The notes: a model not told the origin generated them from the letters alone. 64,000 nt of DNA from Streptococcus parasanguinis (GCF_023109675.1 NZ_JALDUR010000001.1:101097-165096), one strand, 5' to 3'. Shown: positions 7,928 to 16,410, counted from the stretch's first letter. Program-made: numbers and translations.

Positions 7928-9016
7928 ATGTCCGAGAAAGATCAAGAACAATTTATGAAACATACTCCCGTAGAGGGTGCGCCTCAATTTGATGTGGCTG
8001 CGCCAGCCTTTGTCCCAAAAGAAGAAGCCGAAGACTTGGTCGTTCCAGAAGCTAGTGGCCTTTCAGTGACGGAGACGGAAGCAATGAAAGAAGAGGCAAA
8101 CGAGCCAGTTATTTCAGAAACGGTGGAGCTTCCAAAGGTGGATGAAGCAACTGTTGGAGAACATCCGGATGTAGTTGCTGCTCCCCAACCGACTCCTCCA
8201 TTCCAACCTGCACCTCAAGCTCCTCAAAATATGGCAGCTGAACCAATTGGTCCGCAAACAGTGCCTGTTCCTGAGACACCTATTCCACAAGCTCCTCTTT
8301 CTCCTGTTGGAAGACCGATGGATACTGCGGACAAGAAGGCGATTCGTTTTGCCCTTGGGATTTTAGTTGGGCTTCTTATCGGTGGAGTCAGTGGCTATTT
8401 GATTGGTCATGCTAGCCCTAGCACGTCATCATCTAGAAAGCAGACTTCTTGGTCAGGTAACCAGTCTGGTTCGTCTTCCAATATCGATTTGGATCAATTG
8501 ACCGCAGAAGACGCGGAAGTTGATTTTAGCTGGAAACAGTCTGATATCGAGCAACTTCAGTTTTTAACAGGAAGTGATGCTGGGGAGACTCCTGAGGAAA
8601 TGATTGAAGCTTATGGGAAAGCTAGCTCCGTTCAATTTGAAAGTGGAGAATTGAAATTATTTTGGGATGATAACTCTTATAATAAAGAGGTCAAAGCGAC
8701 TTACTCTAAGAAAGGGAAAGAATTCCAGCTTGTCAAATTTGAATTTAATCAATTTGGGAAAAATCTTACGGTTGAGGACAACTTTGCAGATGGATTCAAA
8801 GTTGGAAATAGTGAGACCGGTGCTGGAGGAACCTCTTACAAAGAGCTTTTAGAAAAATACGGTGATGCAGTCAATCTGACGGTGAGTTCATCTGATGATT
8901 CAGACGAGATAGAATTGGTCATGGACTTCCAAAAGAAAAATGGGGACTACGTGGATTTGACCTTTATTCGCCAAGAAAATGGAGATTTTCTCTTGAGCAG
9001 TAAAGACAGCTACTAA
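7928..9016 (+). CDS. Array paralogue D, single-pass membrane protein with long Pro/Glu-rich tail
   Basis: A 362-residue protein. Residues 1-135 are acidic then Pro/Ala-rich and look disordered. A membrane helix follows at about 139-162 (FALGILVGLLIGGVSGYLIG), then a Ser-rich linker and the two exported modules. Module 1: VDFSWKQSDIEQLQFL then MIEAYGKASSVQF. Module 2: FKVGNSETGAGGTSYKELLEKYG, ending with NGDFLLSSK. The helix resembles those of B1 and B2 in its GxxxG-like Gly spacing. It has its own promoter and terminator. Residues 1-135 should face the cytoplasm if the positive-inside rule holds (DKKAIR precedes the helix). Confidence 0.8.
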   Translation: MSEKDQEQFMKHTPVEGAPQFDVAAPAFVPKEEAEDLVVPEASGLSVTETEAMKEEANEPVISETVELPKVDEATVGEHPDVVAAPQPTPPFQPAPQAPQNMAAEPIGPQTVPVPETPIPQAPLSPVGRPMDTADKKAIRFALGILVGLLIGGVSGYLIGHASPSTSSSRKQTSWSGNQSGSSSNIDLDQLTAEDAEVDFSWKQSDIEQLQFLTGSDAGETPEEMIEAYGKASSVQFESGELKLFWDDNSYNKEVKATYSKKGKEFQLVKFEFNQFGKNLTVEDNFADGFKVGNSETGAGGTSYKELLEKYGDAVNLTVSSSDDSDEIELVMDFQKKNGDYVDLTFIRQENGDFLLSSKDSY

Positions 9017-9030
9017 AAGGATCAGACAAG

Positions 9031-9053
9031 AAAGAGGCAAGCGCCTCTTTTTT
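9031..9053 (+). terminator. Intrinsic terminator after paralogue D
   Basis: AAAGAGGC and GCCTCTTT form an 8-bp stem around AAGC, followed by T residues. Confidence 0.75.
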
Positions 9054-9135
9054 GGGATAAGACGAGACAAATACGCTAATTTTCTATACAATAGAAAGAG
9101 TTTGAATAGAAAGAGCATGAAGGATGGAAGAAATG

Positions 9136-9831
9136 AAACAGTGGATAGAACGTCATAAGCGGATCCTCCAAAAAGCTGCAAGTGCTTTGCTGGCTTTTAT
9201 GGTTGGTGTTTGCTTGGTGTTTATAATTCATCCAGTGAAAACCTTGCCCAAAGATCGCTTGTTGAGTTTGTCTCGCATGCACGAAGATAGCCAGCAATTT
9301 GTTGCGTCTTCTTCCAAAGAGCCGGCTTTAGAAGACTTGTTATCATTGGAGCTTGTAAGGGAAGAAGGAAAGACACAAAAAAATTGGGTGACTTTATCTG
9401 CATTCGTCAAAAAAATTGGAAAAGCAGCGAGTTTTACACAAGAAGATACGAGTTTTGGAGCGCAAGTCCAGCTAGGTTATGGGACTCCTGTGCAGGGGAT
9501 TTATCCTTATACCATAGAATTTCAAAAGCAGGATGATACCTTTTATTTGAGCTCGATTCAAGGATTTGCACCCAAGTCGGCTCACTATCAGAGCAAAAAG
9601 AATTTAAAACTAGCAGATTTTACAGGCTATCAGACGCTAGATGGAAAAAAGGAAAAGGGGACAGCAGTAGAAGATATTTTGAAAAAATCAGGTCTTCCCA
9701 ATTCTCTTAGTTTGACCTCTGCAAAGGACAAGCAAGTCTTAGCCCTGTCTTATCAGGTGACAGATGGACTGGTCTCTTTGACTTTTGAACGCGACCAGAC
9801 TGGTCAGTATCGGTTGACGAAGAAGGGGTGA
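9136..9831 (+). CDS. Array paralogue E, membrane-anchored protein of unknown function
   Basis: About 231 residues from ATG 9136, chosen because GGAAG lies 5 bp upstream; an in-frame ATG at 9124 has its purine run too close. A short basic N-terminus, a membrane helix (about residues 11-31, ALLAFMVGVCLVFII) and an exported region of two modules follow. The first has FVKKIGKAASF and a PYTIEFQKQDDTFYLSSI strand pair. The second has GTAVEDILKKSGLPNSL, ending in TFERDQTGQYRLTKKG. It overlaps or abuts the next gene, so the two are translationally coupled. The lack of a long cytoplasmic tail separates E and F from D, G and H. Confidence 0.75.
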   Translation, partial: KQWIERHKRILQKAASALLAFMVGVCLVFIIHPVKTLPKDRLLSLSRMHEDSQQFVASSSKEPALEDLLSLELVREEGKTQKNWVTLSAFVKKIGKAASFTQEDTSFGAQVQLGYGTPVQGIYPYTIEFQKQDDTFYLSSIQGFAPKSAHYQSKKNLKLADFTGYQTLDGKKEKGTAVEDILKKSGLPNSLSLTSAKDKQVLALSYQVTDGLVSLTFERDQTGQYRLTKKG

Positions 9832-9836
9832 AGCAG

Positions 9837-10526
9837 ATGATCGAGTGGATGAAAAAGAATCGAAAAGAACTCTTGCTGCCGTTTTTGTGTTTTGTTTTAG
9901 GAGTGTTACTTGCGATTGCAAGCATCCAGGTGCAAGAGCAAGGAACCGATACCAAGGAGGACCAAACACTGACTCGTTTCCAGCCAAAGGATTATCAGAA
10001 TTTGGTCAGCAAGGAACAAGAAATCAAGCAGTTTAAATGGACCATCGAAGCTGTGGCGAATTTGAAAGTTCGTCTTAAGCAGACTCAGCAACCAGGAACC
10101 CGCTTGGAAACAGTTGTGACTGAATGGGGAAAAGCCCAAAAAGTTCGCTACACAAAGACAGCTCAAGGGGATAAAACCGTTCTTGTCTTGACTTATGCGG
10201 CTAAGCAAACCGATCAGGGCAAGAAAAGTGTAACCTTGTGGTTTGAACAGGAAAAAGACCAGGGGTATCGCTTGACGACAGTGGATGCGACGAATTTGTT
10301 GGATGCAAAAGAAAAAGCAAGCAGTGAGAAAGAAATCACTACTGAAAAAGAGAAAAAAGGTACAGAATTCGCCCAGCTTATTAAGCAACTAGGAAATCCT
10401 CAACGCTTGGTCTGGGGGGAAATGCCAGATGGCGGTATGGGCTATCGCGCGACTTACCAGGTAGCAGGGCAGCCAGAAGTGGTGATGGAATTCAAGAAAA
10501 AAGGCAAGAAATTAGTGTTAGTATAA
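9837..10526 (+). CDS. Array paralogue F, membrane-anchored protein of unknown function
   Basis: About 229 residues from ATG 9837, which has AGAAGGGG 8-9 bp upstream; an alternative GTG at 9828 would overlap the stop of gene E. Short basic tail, membrane helix (about residues 11-27, LLPFLCFVLGVLLAIAS), then two modules. Module 1 has FKWTIEAVANLKVRL and VTEWGKAQKVRY. Module 2 has GTEFAQLIKQLGNPQRLVW and a C-terminal YQVAGQPEVVMEFKKKGKK. The alternation of a GKA helix turn and a GxP turn in both modules is what suggests an internal repeat. It is co-transcribed with E and followed within 15 bp by G. Confidence 0.75.
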   Translation: MIEWMKKNRKELLLPFLCFVLGVLLAIASIQVQEQGTDTKEDQTLTRFQPKDYQNLVSKEQEIKQFKWTIEAVANLKVRLKQTQQPGTRLETVVTEWGKAQKVRYTKTAQGDKTVLVLTYAAKQTDQGKKSVTLWFEQEKDQGYRLTTVDATNLLDAKEKASSEKEITTEKEKKGTEFAQLIKQLGNPQRLVWGEMPDGGMGYRATYQVAGQPEVVMEFKKKGKKLVLV

Positions 10527-10540
10527 GAAGGGAGATATCA

Positions 10541-11449
10541 TTGGACGATCAACGGACAGACATCAAGGCAGCTTCCTCTCACCAGGGTGGGAGCCGCTTG
10601 ATTTCAGAAGCCGATCTGGCTTCATTAGGGATGGACAATCATCAGGATACTAGTAGCCATTCAGATATGATGGAGTCTTCCCCTTCTTCCTCAAAAGAGG
10701 GGATTGGTTCGCTTTTGCGATTTTTTGGGTGGTTCGCCTTGTTAGTAGCTTTTGTATTCGTACTTCAAAACACAGGCAACAAGGATCTTTCTTCATCTTC
10801 CTCAAGCAATGGAGCTGACAGTTTTTCACGGAATAGTATCAGAAAAGAATATCTAAATAGTGAAAATAGTTCTTATGTCGCATCTGCTAAGGAAGTTCAA
10901 TTTGAGACAACCTATGAAAAAGCCATGTCTCTCATTCCTGATTTTGCAGTGGATGACAAAAAGACATCTTTTGGAACTGTGGATCCCAAAGATATCGTTG
11001 CAGCATTAGGTAAAGCAACCCGAGGAGAGGCATCGTATAGTGACAGCAGTTCAAGTCCTTTTTTGCTGACCTTAGATTACCAATCAGATGATGCATATGG
11101 GAAGGTTCTCCTTGAAAAAATGGGTGCCTATTACAGGATTTCTCTTTTAAGTTTGAAACACTTAAAAAGTGATCGTTTTGCAAATAAGAATGGCAGTTTA
11201 ACGAAGGACGATTTTACTAATATCAAAGTTGGGATGCCTTATTTAGATTTGCTTAATTCGGTGGGGATTCCAGATGAGGTAGATGTGTCCGGATTTTTAG
11301 GTTACGGTGAAGCACCGACCTTTACTTATCGATTGGCTGATTCCCAAACGGTTCAAATCCAATTTGATAGCCGGCAAACCATCAAGGATATCACACCTAA
11401 AGTGGAAGCGAGCACACCAGCTTCTTCTTCGACACCTACAGCACAGTAA
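10541..11449 (+). CDS. Array paralogue G, membrane protein with SEADLAS motif
   Basis: 302 residues from a TTG start with AAGAAGGGAGA 6 bp upstream. Near the N-terminus it carries HQGGSRLISEADLASLG, found almost unchanged in the next protein. Then come a Ser-rich stretch, a membrane helix (about residues 58-75), a Ser-rich linker and two exported modules. Module 1: ETTYEKAMSLIPDF and IVAALGKATRGEASY. Module 2: FANKNGSLTKDDFTNIKVG, then YLDLLNSVGIPDEVD. It is more similar to H than to the other paralogues. Close spacing with F (14 bp) argues for an E-F-G operon. Function unknown. Confidence 0.75.
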   Translation: MDDQRTDIKAASSHQGGSRLISEADLASLGMDNHQDTSSHSDMMESSPSSSKEGIGSLLRFFGWFALLVAFVFVLQNTGNKDLSSSSSSNGADSFSRNSIRKEYLNSENSSYVASAKEVQFETTYEKAMSLIPDFAVDDKKTSFGTVDPKDIVAALGKATRGEASYSDSSSSPFLLTLDYQSDDAYGKVLLEKMGAYYRISLLSLKHLKSDRFANKNGSLTKDDFTNIKVGMPYLDLLNSVGIPDEVDVSGFLGYGEAPTFTYRLADSQTVQIQFDSRQTIKDITPKVEASTPASSSTPTAQ

Positions 11450-11497
11450 AAACAGTTAGCCCGAATGAATTTGCCATAGAATAATAAGGAGGGAACA

Positions 11498-12736
11498 ATG
11501 GGAAAGAAAGACTGGTCCCACCTACGAAATGAACACAAGAGTCGATTTGCGAAACGCCAGCTAGAAGAAGAAACTAGTCTAGTGAAAAGTTCCACTTCAA
11601 CCAACCAGAGCATTGAAAATAGGGATGAATGGCTGGAAGATACGCTCCTAAAAGAAACAGAAGTGATAGAGTCCTCCGTTTTTCCTGAACCAGTGAAGCA
11701 AGTAGAGGAGCCAAAAAACCAACCGGCGCTTGGTACTGAGAAAGCTATAGATGAGCAAAAGGAAGTATTGCTTGAAGACTCGCCTGACAGACCGCTAACA
11801 TCACAACCACCAACACAAGATGCAATAGAGCAGTTTCCTAAGGGCGAGGAAAGAGTAGAGCACCAGGGTGGGAGTCGCTTGATTTCAGAAGCTGACCTGG
11901 CTTCAATAGGGGGAGGCAGGCATTCAGAACCAAGACAAACGGTACTAGACTCCCAATCGGATAGGACGAAAACCTACTCTCCTTCCTCTAAGAGTGAAGG
12001 GTCTTCGCTAGCAGCCTTTTTTGGATTATTGGCCATGCTGGGCTTATTTGCCTATCTGGCTTCAGGAGGTATCCATAGTAAGGAAGCTCCTTCTTCTACT
12101 ACTAGTGAATACGGAAGTCCTGGCCAGTCTTATGGAACCAGAAAGGAAACTTTGAAGAGTGGTACGAGTACCTTGATTGCACCGGAAGGTGAATTTCAGT
12201 TTCAAGTGACCTATGAGAAGGCGATTTCCCTGATTCCTGGTTTAAGTGAGGAGGATCAAGGCCGTACCTCTTCAACTTATCTGTCTCCGCAGGATGTGGT
12301 AGCTGTACTGGGGAAGGCTAGTGGTGGGGAAGAAACCTACCAAGAAGGTGGTGTCAGTCCTTTTATGACACAATTGGATTATCAGTCGGAAGGCTCTCCT
12401 TCTTCCGTAACAGTTTTACTTTCAAATATTGTTGGTGACCGTTTATCTTCTCTTGATTTTGAGAACCTAAACAGTGAGCGATTAGCCAATAAAAATGGCA
12501 GTTTGAACAGAGAGGATTTTGCCAATATTAAAATAGGAACCAGCTATTCAGATCTTGTGAATACCGTAGGAATTCCTAACCGTGTTTCTTGGTCGAGTAT
12601 GATGAGTTCAGAGTCCTTCTTAATCTTTTACTACAAACTTTCTGATGCGCATTTAGTTACGATTCACTTTGGAAGCAATCGCACCATTAGTGAAATGACA
12701 GGCCTGAAGGATTCGGCTACAAGCACGTCGCCTTAG
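11498..12736 (+). CDS. Array paralogue H, membrane protein with long acidic tail and SEADLAS motif
   Basis: 412 residues, ATG preceded by AAGGAGGGAACA. The N-terminal 125 residues are charged and low-complexity, and begin with basic MGKKDWSHLRNEHKSRFAKR. The motif HQGGSRLISEADLASIG follows at about 124-140, then a Ser-rich linker, a membrane helix (about 168-188, AAFFGLLAMLGLFAYLASGG) and two modules like those of G. Module 1: TYEKAISLIPGL then VVAVLGKASGGEETY. Module 2: LANKNGSLNREDFANIKIG and LVNTVGIPNRVSW. It is the last gene of the array. The conserved cytoplasmic motif beside the membrane is a plausible docking site, but no partner is visible. Confidence 0.75.
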   Translation: MGKKDWSHLRNEHKSRFAKRQLEEETSLVKSSTSTNQSIENRDEWLEDTLLKETEVIESSVFPEPVKQVEEPKNQPALGTEKAIDEQKEVLLEDSPDRPLTSQPPTQDAIEQFPKGEERVEHQGGSRLISEADLASIGGGRHSEPRQTVLDSQSDRTKTYSPSSKSEGSSLAAFFGLLAMLGLFAYLASGGIHSKEAPSSTTSEYGSPGQSYGTRKETLKSGTSTLIAPEGEFQFQVTYEKAISLIPGLSEEDQGRTSSTYLSPQDVVAVLGKASGGEETYQEGGVSPFMTQLDYQSEGSPSSVTVLLSNIVGDRLSSLDFENLNSERLANKNGSLNREDFANIKIGTSYSDLVNTVGIPNRVSWSSMMSSESFLIFYYKLSDAHLVTIHFGSNRTISEMTGLKDSATSTSP

Positions 12737-12760
12737 GTGTTCATCTCACTAGGATTGTGG

Positions 12761-12766
12761 TATAAT
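12761..12766 (+). promoter_or_regulatory. -10 element upstream of dapH
   Basis: TGTGGTATAATATGG contains a TATAAT with a TG-n extension, 35 bp before the dapH start. No good -35 is evident, which is usual for extended -10 promoters. It separates the dap genes from the array. Confidence 0.6.
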
Positions 12767-12801
12767 ATGGATACCTTTAATTGAAATGAATGGAGAATCT
12801 C

Positions 12802-13500
12802 ATGACTGCACAAAAAATGTCTGCTCAAGAAATTATCGCTTTTATTGGAAATGCAGAAAAGAAAACAAATGTGAAAGTAACCTTTGAAGGGGAATTGGCA
12901 ACGGCTGTTCCTGCTTCTGTTACCAAGCTTGGCAATGTTTTGTTCGGTGACTGGAAAGATATCGAGCCCCTTCTTGCCAACTTAACGGAGAACAAGGATT
13001 ATGTGGTGGAACAAGATGGTCGGAATTCAGCTGTTCCCTTGCTGGATAAGCGCTATCTAAATGCGCGTATCGAACCAGGTGCTATTATCCGTGACCAAGT
13101 AACTATCGAAGACAATGCTGTCGTGATGATGGGTGCTGTCATCAACATCGGTGCTGAAATCGGTGCAGGAACCATGATTGATATGGGGGCTATCCTTGGT
13201 GGCCGTGCAACAGTTGGTAAAAACAGCCACATCGGTGCAGGTGCCGTTCTTGCGGGTGTCATTGAGCCAGCTTCTGCTGAGCCTGTTCGGATCGGTGACA
13301 ATGTATTGGTCGGTGCCAATGCAGTTGTGATTGAAGGGGTTCAAGTAGGGAACGGTTCTGTCGTTGCCGCTGGCGCTATCGTTACTCAAGATGTCCCTGA
13401 AAATGTGGTTGTAGCTGGTGTCCCAGCTCGTATCATCAAGGAAATCGATGAAAAAACACAACAAAAAACAGCACTCGAAGACGCCTTGCGTAATTTATAA
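12802..13500 (+). CDS. dapH: Tetrahydrodipicolinate N-acetyltransferase
   Basis: Acetylates 2,3,4,5-tetrahydrodipicolinate with acetyl-CoA, the first dedicated step of the acetylated lysine/diaminopimelate branch. 232 residues from ATG 12802 (GGAGA 5 bp upstream); an earlier TTG lacks a ribosome-binding site. An N-terminal alpha/beta domain is followed by a left-handed beta-helix of hexapeptide repeats (about residues 90-210), seen as recurring [IV]GxxxxI/V units such as [16 protein letters not shown] and [15 protein letters not shown]. The family residues GGRATVG and PARIIKEI are present. It is followed by the matching deacetylase, so acetyl-DAP synthesis and removal are co-located. The Streptococcus wall uses lysine, so lysine supply is the likely role. 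Confidence 0.93.
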   Translation: MTAQKMSAQEIIAFIGNAEKKTNVKVTFEGELATAVPASVTKLGNVLFGDWKDIEPLLANLTENKDYVVEQDGRNSAVPLLDKRYLNARIEPGAIIRDQVTIEDNAVVMMGAVINIGAEIGAGTMIDMGAILGGRATVGKNSHIGAGAVLAGVIEPASAEPVRIGDNVLVGANAVVIEGVQVGNGSVVAAGAIVTQDVPENVVVAGVPARIIKEIDEKTQQKTALEDALRNL

Positions 13501-13511
13501 GATATTGATAG

Positions 13512-13531
13512 TAGAGGCCGCAAGGCCTCTA
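13512..13531 (+). terminator. Perfect 8-bp hairpin between dapH and the deacetylase
   Basis: TAGAGGCC and GGCCTCTA flank a GCAA tetraloop. The following bases (TTCTAATAG) are not T-rich, so it is a weak terminator at best. It may instead tune or stabilise the dapH-deacetylase message. Confidence 0.4.
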
Positions 13532-13553
13532 TTCTAATAGAAAGAAGACGACG

Positions 13554-14687
13554 ATGACATTGGATTTAATCAAAATCAGACGGGATTTGCACCAAATCCC
13601 TGAAATTGGCTTGGAAGAGTTTGAAACCCAAGCCTACCTCTTAGAGAGAATCGCAGAGATCACAGCGGGCAAGGAATTTGTAGAGCAACGGACTTGGCGG
13701 ACCGGGATCCTGGTTTATCTCCATGGGTCTGCTCCTGAAAAAACCATTGGTTGGCGGACAGATATCGATGGCTTACCGATCGTGGAACAAACGGGCCTTG
13801 ATTTTGCCTCCAAGCACGAAGGACGGATGCATGCTTGTGGTCACGATATGCACATGACGACAGCCCTTGGACTTTTGGATCAACTGGTCCAAGTACAACC
13901 AAAAAATAACCTGCTATTTCTCTTCCAACCAGCTGAAGAAAATGAGGCTGGTGGAATGCTCATGTATAAGGACAATGCTTTTGGCGACTGGCTCCCTGAT
14001 GAATTTTATGGTCTGCATGTGCGCCCTGATTTGAAGGTGGGGGACATTGCGACCAATACGGGTACCCTTTTTGCGGGGACCTGTGAAGTCAAGATCACCT
14101 TTACAGGAAAGGGAGGGCATGCCGCCTTTCCACATGAGGCCAATGACGCTCTTGTAGCAGCCTCTTACTTCATTACCCAAGTCCAATCGGTCGTGAGTCG
14201 AAATGTCGATCCGATTGAAGGGGCTGTGGTGACCTTTGGTTCCATGCATGCAGGAACAACCAATAATGTAATTGCTGAGGCAGCCTTCCTTCATGGGACC
14301 ATTCGGACCTTGACCATGGAGATGAACCTTTTGACTCAAAAACGGGTCAAAGCCATTGCAGAAGGAGTTGCAGCAGCCTTTGATGTGAAATTGAACCTGG
14401 AACTCAAGCAAGGGGGCTACCTGCCTGTGGAAAACCAACCAGAATTGGCCAAAGAACTCATGGACTTTTTCACAGCTGAGAAAGACGTGAACCTGATTGA
14501 TATTCTGCCTGCGATGACAGGAGAAGACTTCGGCTTTCTCTTGAGCAAAGTCCCGGGTGTCATGTTCTGGCTGGGGATTGATACCCCTTATGCCTTGCAC
14601 CATCCGAAGATGAGCCCAAATGAAGCAGCCCTTCCCTTTGCTGTGGAAAACATTGGTAAATTTTTGAAAATGAAGGCCAACCAATAA
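13554..14687 (+). CDS. N-acetyldiaminopimelate deacetylase (M20 family)
   Basis: Removes acetate from N-acetyl-LL-diaminopimelate, completing the acetylase branch begun by DapH. 377 residues with M20 metallopeptidase signatures: [28 protein letters not shown], the metal-binding [23 protein letters not shown] with the catalytic Glu pair, the dimerisation-domain [15 protein letters not shown], and the C-terminal HHPKM with a metal-binding His. The length is typical. The ATG has AAGAAGACG upstream, a weak site, and the gene lies 54 bp behind dapH, so the two are likely one operon. A general amidohydrolase/carboxypeptidase is the alternative, made unlikely by the neighbour. Confidence 0.9.
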   Translation: MTLDLIKIRRDLHQIPEIGLEEFETQAYLLERIAEITAGKEFVEQRTWRTGILVYLHGSAPEKTIGWRTDIDGLPIVEQTGLDFASKHEGRMHACGHDMHMTTALGLLDQLVQVQPKNNLLFLFQPAEENEAGGMLMYKDNAFGDWLPDEFYGLHVRPDLKVGDIATNTGTLFAGTCEVKITFTGKGGHAAFPHEANDALVAASYFITQVQSVVSRNVDPIEGAVVTFGSMHAGTTNNVIAEAAFLHGTIRTLTMEMNLLTQKRVKAIAEGVAAAFDVKLNLELKQGGYLPVENQPELAKELMDFFTAEKDVNLIDILPAMTGEDFGFLLSKVPGVMFWLGIDTPYALHHPKMSPNEAALPFAVENIGKFLKMKANQ

Positions 14688-14697
14688 AGGAATGATT

Positions 14698-14726
14698 CAA
14701 CTCCGTCTGGAGTTGGATTTTTTCTT
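14698..14726 (+). terminator. Intrinsic terminator after the dap genes
   Basis: CAACTCC and GGAGTTG form a 7-bp stem with a GTCT loop, followed by a T-rich tract. Confidence 0.75.
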
Positions 14727-14796
14727 TGTTGTAAAAAAACTGTTCGGATCTTTCCTAAAAAATGATACAATAAAAGCTAGACAAAAGGAGTAGGGA

Positions 14797-15336
14797 ATGA
14801 AGAAAACACTACGAAAAGAAACCATTGCAGCTATGAAAGCACTGCCGCAAACTATAAAAACTCAAGCAGATGAAGAGCTGACTCAGCGCCTCTTGGAGTT
14901 ACCAGCTTTTCAGGAGGCAAAGACCCTTGCGACCTATCTGTCTTTTGGCCATGAAGTTTCCACAGCTGGCTTGATCCAAGCTGCTCTTCAACTTGGAAAA
15001 CGCGTCTGTGTTCCCCGTACCTATCCACAAGGGCGGATGGAATTTGTGGAATACGATCCTGACATTTTAGAAAAGACACGCTTTGGTTTGTTGGAGCCCA
15101 ATGAAAAAGGAAGGGTTGTGGAACAGTCAGAGATTGATCTGATCCATGTACCAGGCGTGGTCTTCCAGTCAAAAGGCTACCGAATTGGCTATGGTGGTGG
15201 CTATTATGATCGTTATTTAGCAGATTTTACTGGAAAAACGGTTAGTACGATTTATTCCATCCAGCAGAAGGAGTTCCAGCCAGATACGTTTGATCAGGCA
15301 GTTCAGGAGGTGCTAGTCTATGAAGTTGCTCTTTGA
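14797..15336 (+). CDS. 5-formyltetrahydrofolate cyclo-ligase
   Basis: ATP-dependent conversion of 5-formyl-THF to 5,10-methenyl-THF, which recycles folate. 179 residues, normal for the family. It begins MKKTLRKETIAAMKAL with the usual basic ATP-binding helix, and has TYLSFGHEVSTAGLI and PRTYPQGRMEF. The family hallmark near the C-terminus, RIGYGGGYYDRYLA, forms the folate/ATP phosphate loop. The ribosome-binding site is AAAGGAG, 5-6 bp before the ATG. The last 17 bp overlap the rhomboid gene, a pairing also remembered from other streptococci and lactococci. Confidence 0.93.
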   Translation: MKKTLRKETIAAMKALPQTIKTQADEELTQRLLELPAFQEAKTLATYLSFGHEVSTAGLIQAALQLGKRVCVPRTYPQGRMEFVEYDPDILEKTRFGLLEPNEKGRVVEQSEIDLIHVPGVVFQSKGYRIGYGGGYYDRYLADFTGKTVSTIYSIQQKEFQPDTFDQAVQEVLVYEVAL

Positions 15337-15997
15337 TCGTCGTTATCCTGTGACCAGCATCTTATTGCTCGTCACAACGGCAGTCTTTCTTTCCATGTTT
15401 ATCCGATTTGGAAGTGACTACCAAACGGGTGCTGCTGTTTACTATAGCGGTGGGATTATCGGAGAAGTTGTGGAAGCTGATCCAAGCCAGTTATGGCGAA
15501 TCGTGACAGCTACATTTGTTCATATCGGCCTAGAACATTTTGTGCTCAATATGATCACCCTCTATTACTTGGGACGTCTGGCAGAAGATCTCTTTGGATC
15601 GAAGGCTTTCTTAGCTCTTTATCTCTTATCAGGAATGATGGGCAATGTTTTTGTTGCTATTTTTACGCCAGATGTGATTGCGGCAGGAGCTTCTACAGCC
15701 CTCTTTGGACTGTTTGGGACCATTGGTGCTTTGCGTTTTATTGTCCAAAGTCCCTATATTCGCCATTTGAGTCAGTCCTATACCAGCTTGATTGTGGTCA
15801 ATTTGATCTTTAGCTTCATGCCAGGAATCAGTATGGCGGGGCACATCGGTGGTTTAGTAGCTGGGGTCATGTTGGCTTATGTCTTTCCAGTAAGAGGGGA
15901 AGCTCGTTTTATGAACCGAACCTATCAGATGAGTGCTGCCCTATCTTATCTCTTACTTTTGCTTTATTTCTTAGGTAAAATCTTGAATCTATTTTAA
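15320..15997 (+). CDS. Rhomboid-family intramembrane serine protease
   Basis: Cleaves substrates inside the membrane. 225 residues with about six or seven hydrophobic helices. Signatures are the HIGLEHFVLNMITLYYLG segment (His/Asn of the oxyanion region), the catalytic Ser in GASTALFGLFGTIG (GxSx) and the catalytic His in AGHIGGLVAGVMLAY. It translates from ATG 15320 inside the upstream gene, behind AGGAGGTG, indicating coupling. Homologues are called GluP/YqgP in Bacillus; the streptococcal substrate is unknown. A strong palindromic terminator follows at 16001. Confidence 0.92.
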   Translation: MKLLFDRRYPVTSILLLVTTAVFLSMFIRFGSDYQTGAAVYYSGGIIGEVVEADPSQLWRIVTATFVHIGLEHFVLNMITLYYLGRLAEDLFGSKAFLALYLLSGMMGNVFVAIFTPDVIAAGASTALFGLFGTIGALRFIVQSPYIRHLSQSYTSLIVVNLIFSFMPGISMAGHIGGLVAGVMLAYVFPVRGEARFMNRTYQMSAALSYLLLLLYFLGKILNLF

Positions 15998-16000
15998 GAA

Positions 16001-16040
16001 GAGGCTAGGACAAAAGTCCTAGCCTCTTAATTGTTTTTGG
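16001..16040 (+). terminator. Intrinsic terminator after the rhomboid gene
   Basis: GAGGCTAGGAC (16001-16011) and GTCCTAGCCTC (16016-16026) form a perfect 11-bp stem with an AAAA loop, followed by TTAATTGTTTTT. It also forms the left end of the larger palindromic element described next. Confidence 0.85.
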
Positions 16041-16183
16041 ATTGTCGAGCAAGACGCAGTGGTTGAGTGGGCTCTACTACGCTGATTTCATCAGCTTTTA
16101 CAGCCCTACTCAACTGTGCGGAGGTGGGACGACGAAATCGAATTCTAACGAATTACCGATTTCTGTCCCACTCTCTTTTTTTC
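16001..16183. repeat. Composite palindromic intergenic element (three hairpins)
   Basis: Three hairpins stand in a row: 16001-16026; 16062-16114 (arms GTTGAGT.GGGCT and AGCCC.ACTCAAC, inner GCTGA/TCAGC); and 16124-16171 (arms GTGGGAC/GTCCCAC, then GAAATCG/CGATTTC, then ATTC/GAAT around TAAC). The last is followed by TCTCTTTTTTT, so it can act as a terminator. Read on the minus strand, the third hairpin has the same border pattern (G-RGGAC-AGAA...TTCGTCGTCC) as the element at 35071, in the opposite orientation. From memory, similar elements occur between genes in many oral streptococci. No protein is encoded. Confidence 0.65.
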
Positions 16184-16309
16184 CTAAAAAATGTAGTGCA
16201 ATCGTAAACTAACAGAAAATTGTTTGAAATCTCAATAAATATATATAATTTACATAGAAATGAGTTGATAGAAAGATAATTTAGGAAAAAATAGAATAAA
16301 AACAAGTCT

Positions 16310-16324
16310 GGTAAGCGTTTGCAA
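16310..16324 (-). promoter_or_regulatory. cre-like site upstream of the C69 dipeptidase
   Basis: Read on the minus strand, TTGCAAACGCTTACC matches the cre consensus except for the last degenerate position. It lies about 35 bp upstream of a TATAAA -10 candidate (near 16353), overlapping or just upstream of the -35 region. This predicts CcpA control of the surface peptidase. Confidence 0.5.
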
Positions 16325-16410
16325 AAATAACTAAAAAGAGGTAGACTAGGAGTATAAAAAATCAGGAATAGTGCCTTTTTTAAAAGGGACATTCGAAAAG
16401 GAGATTTGCC

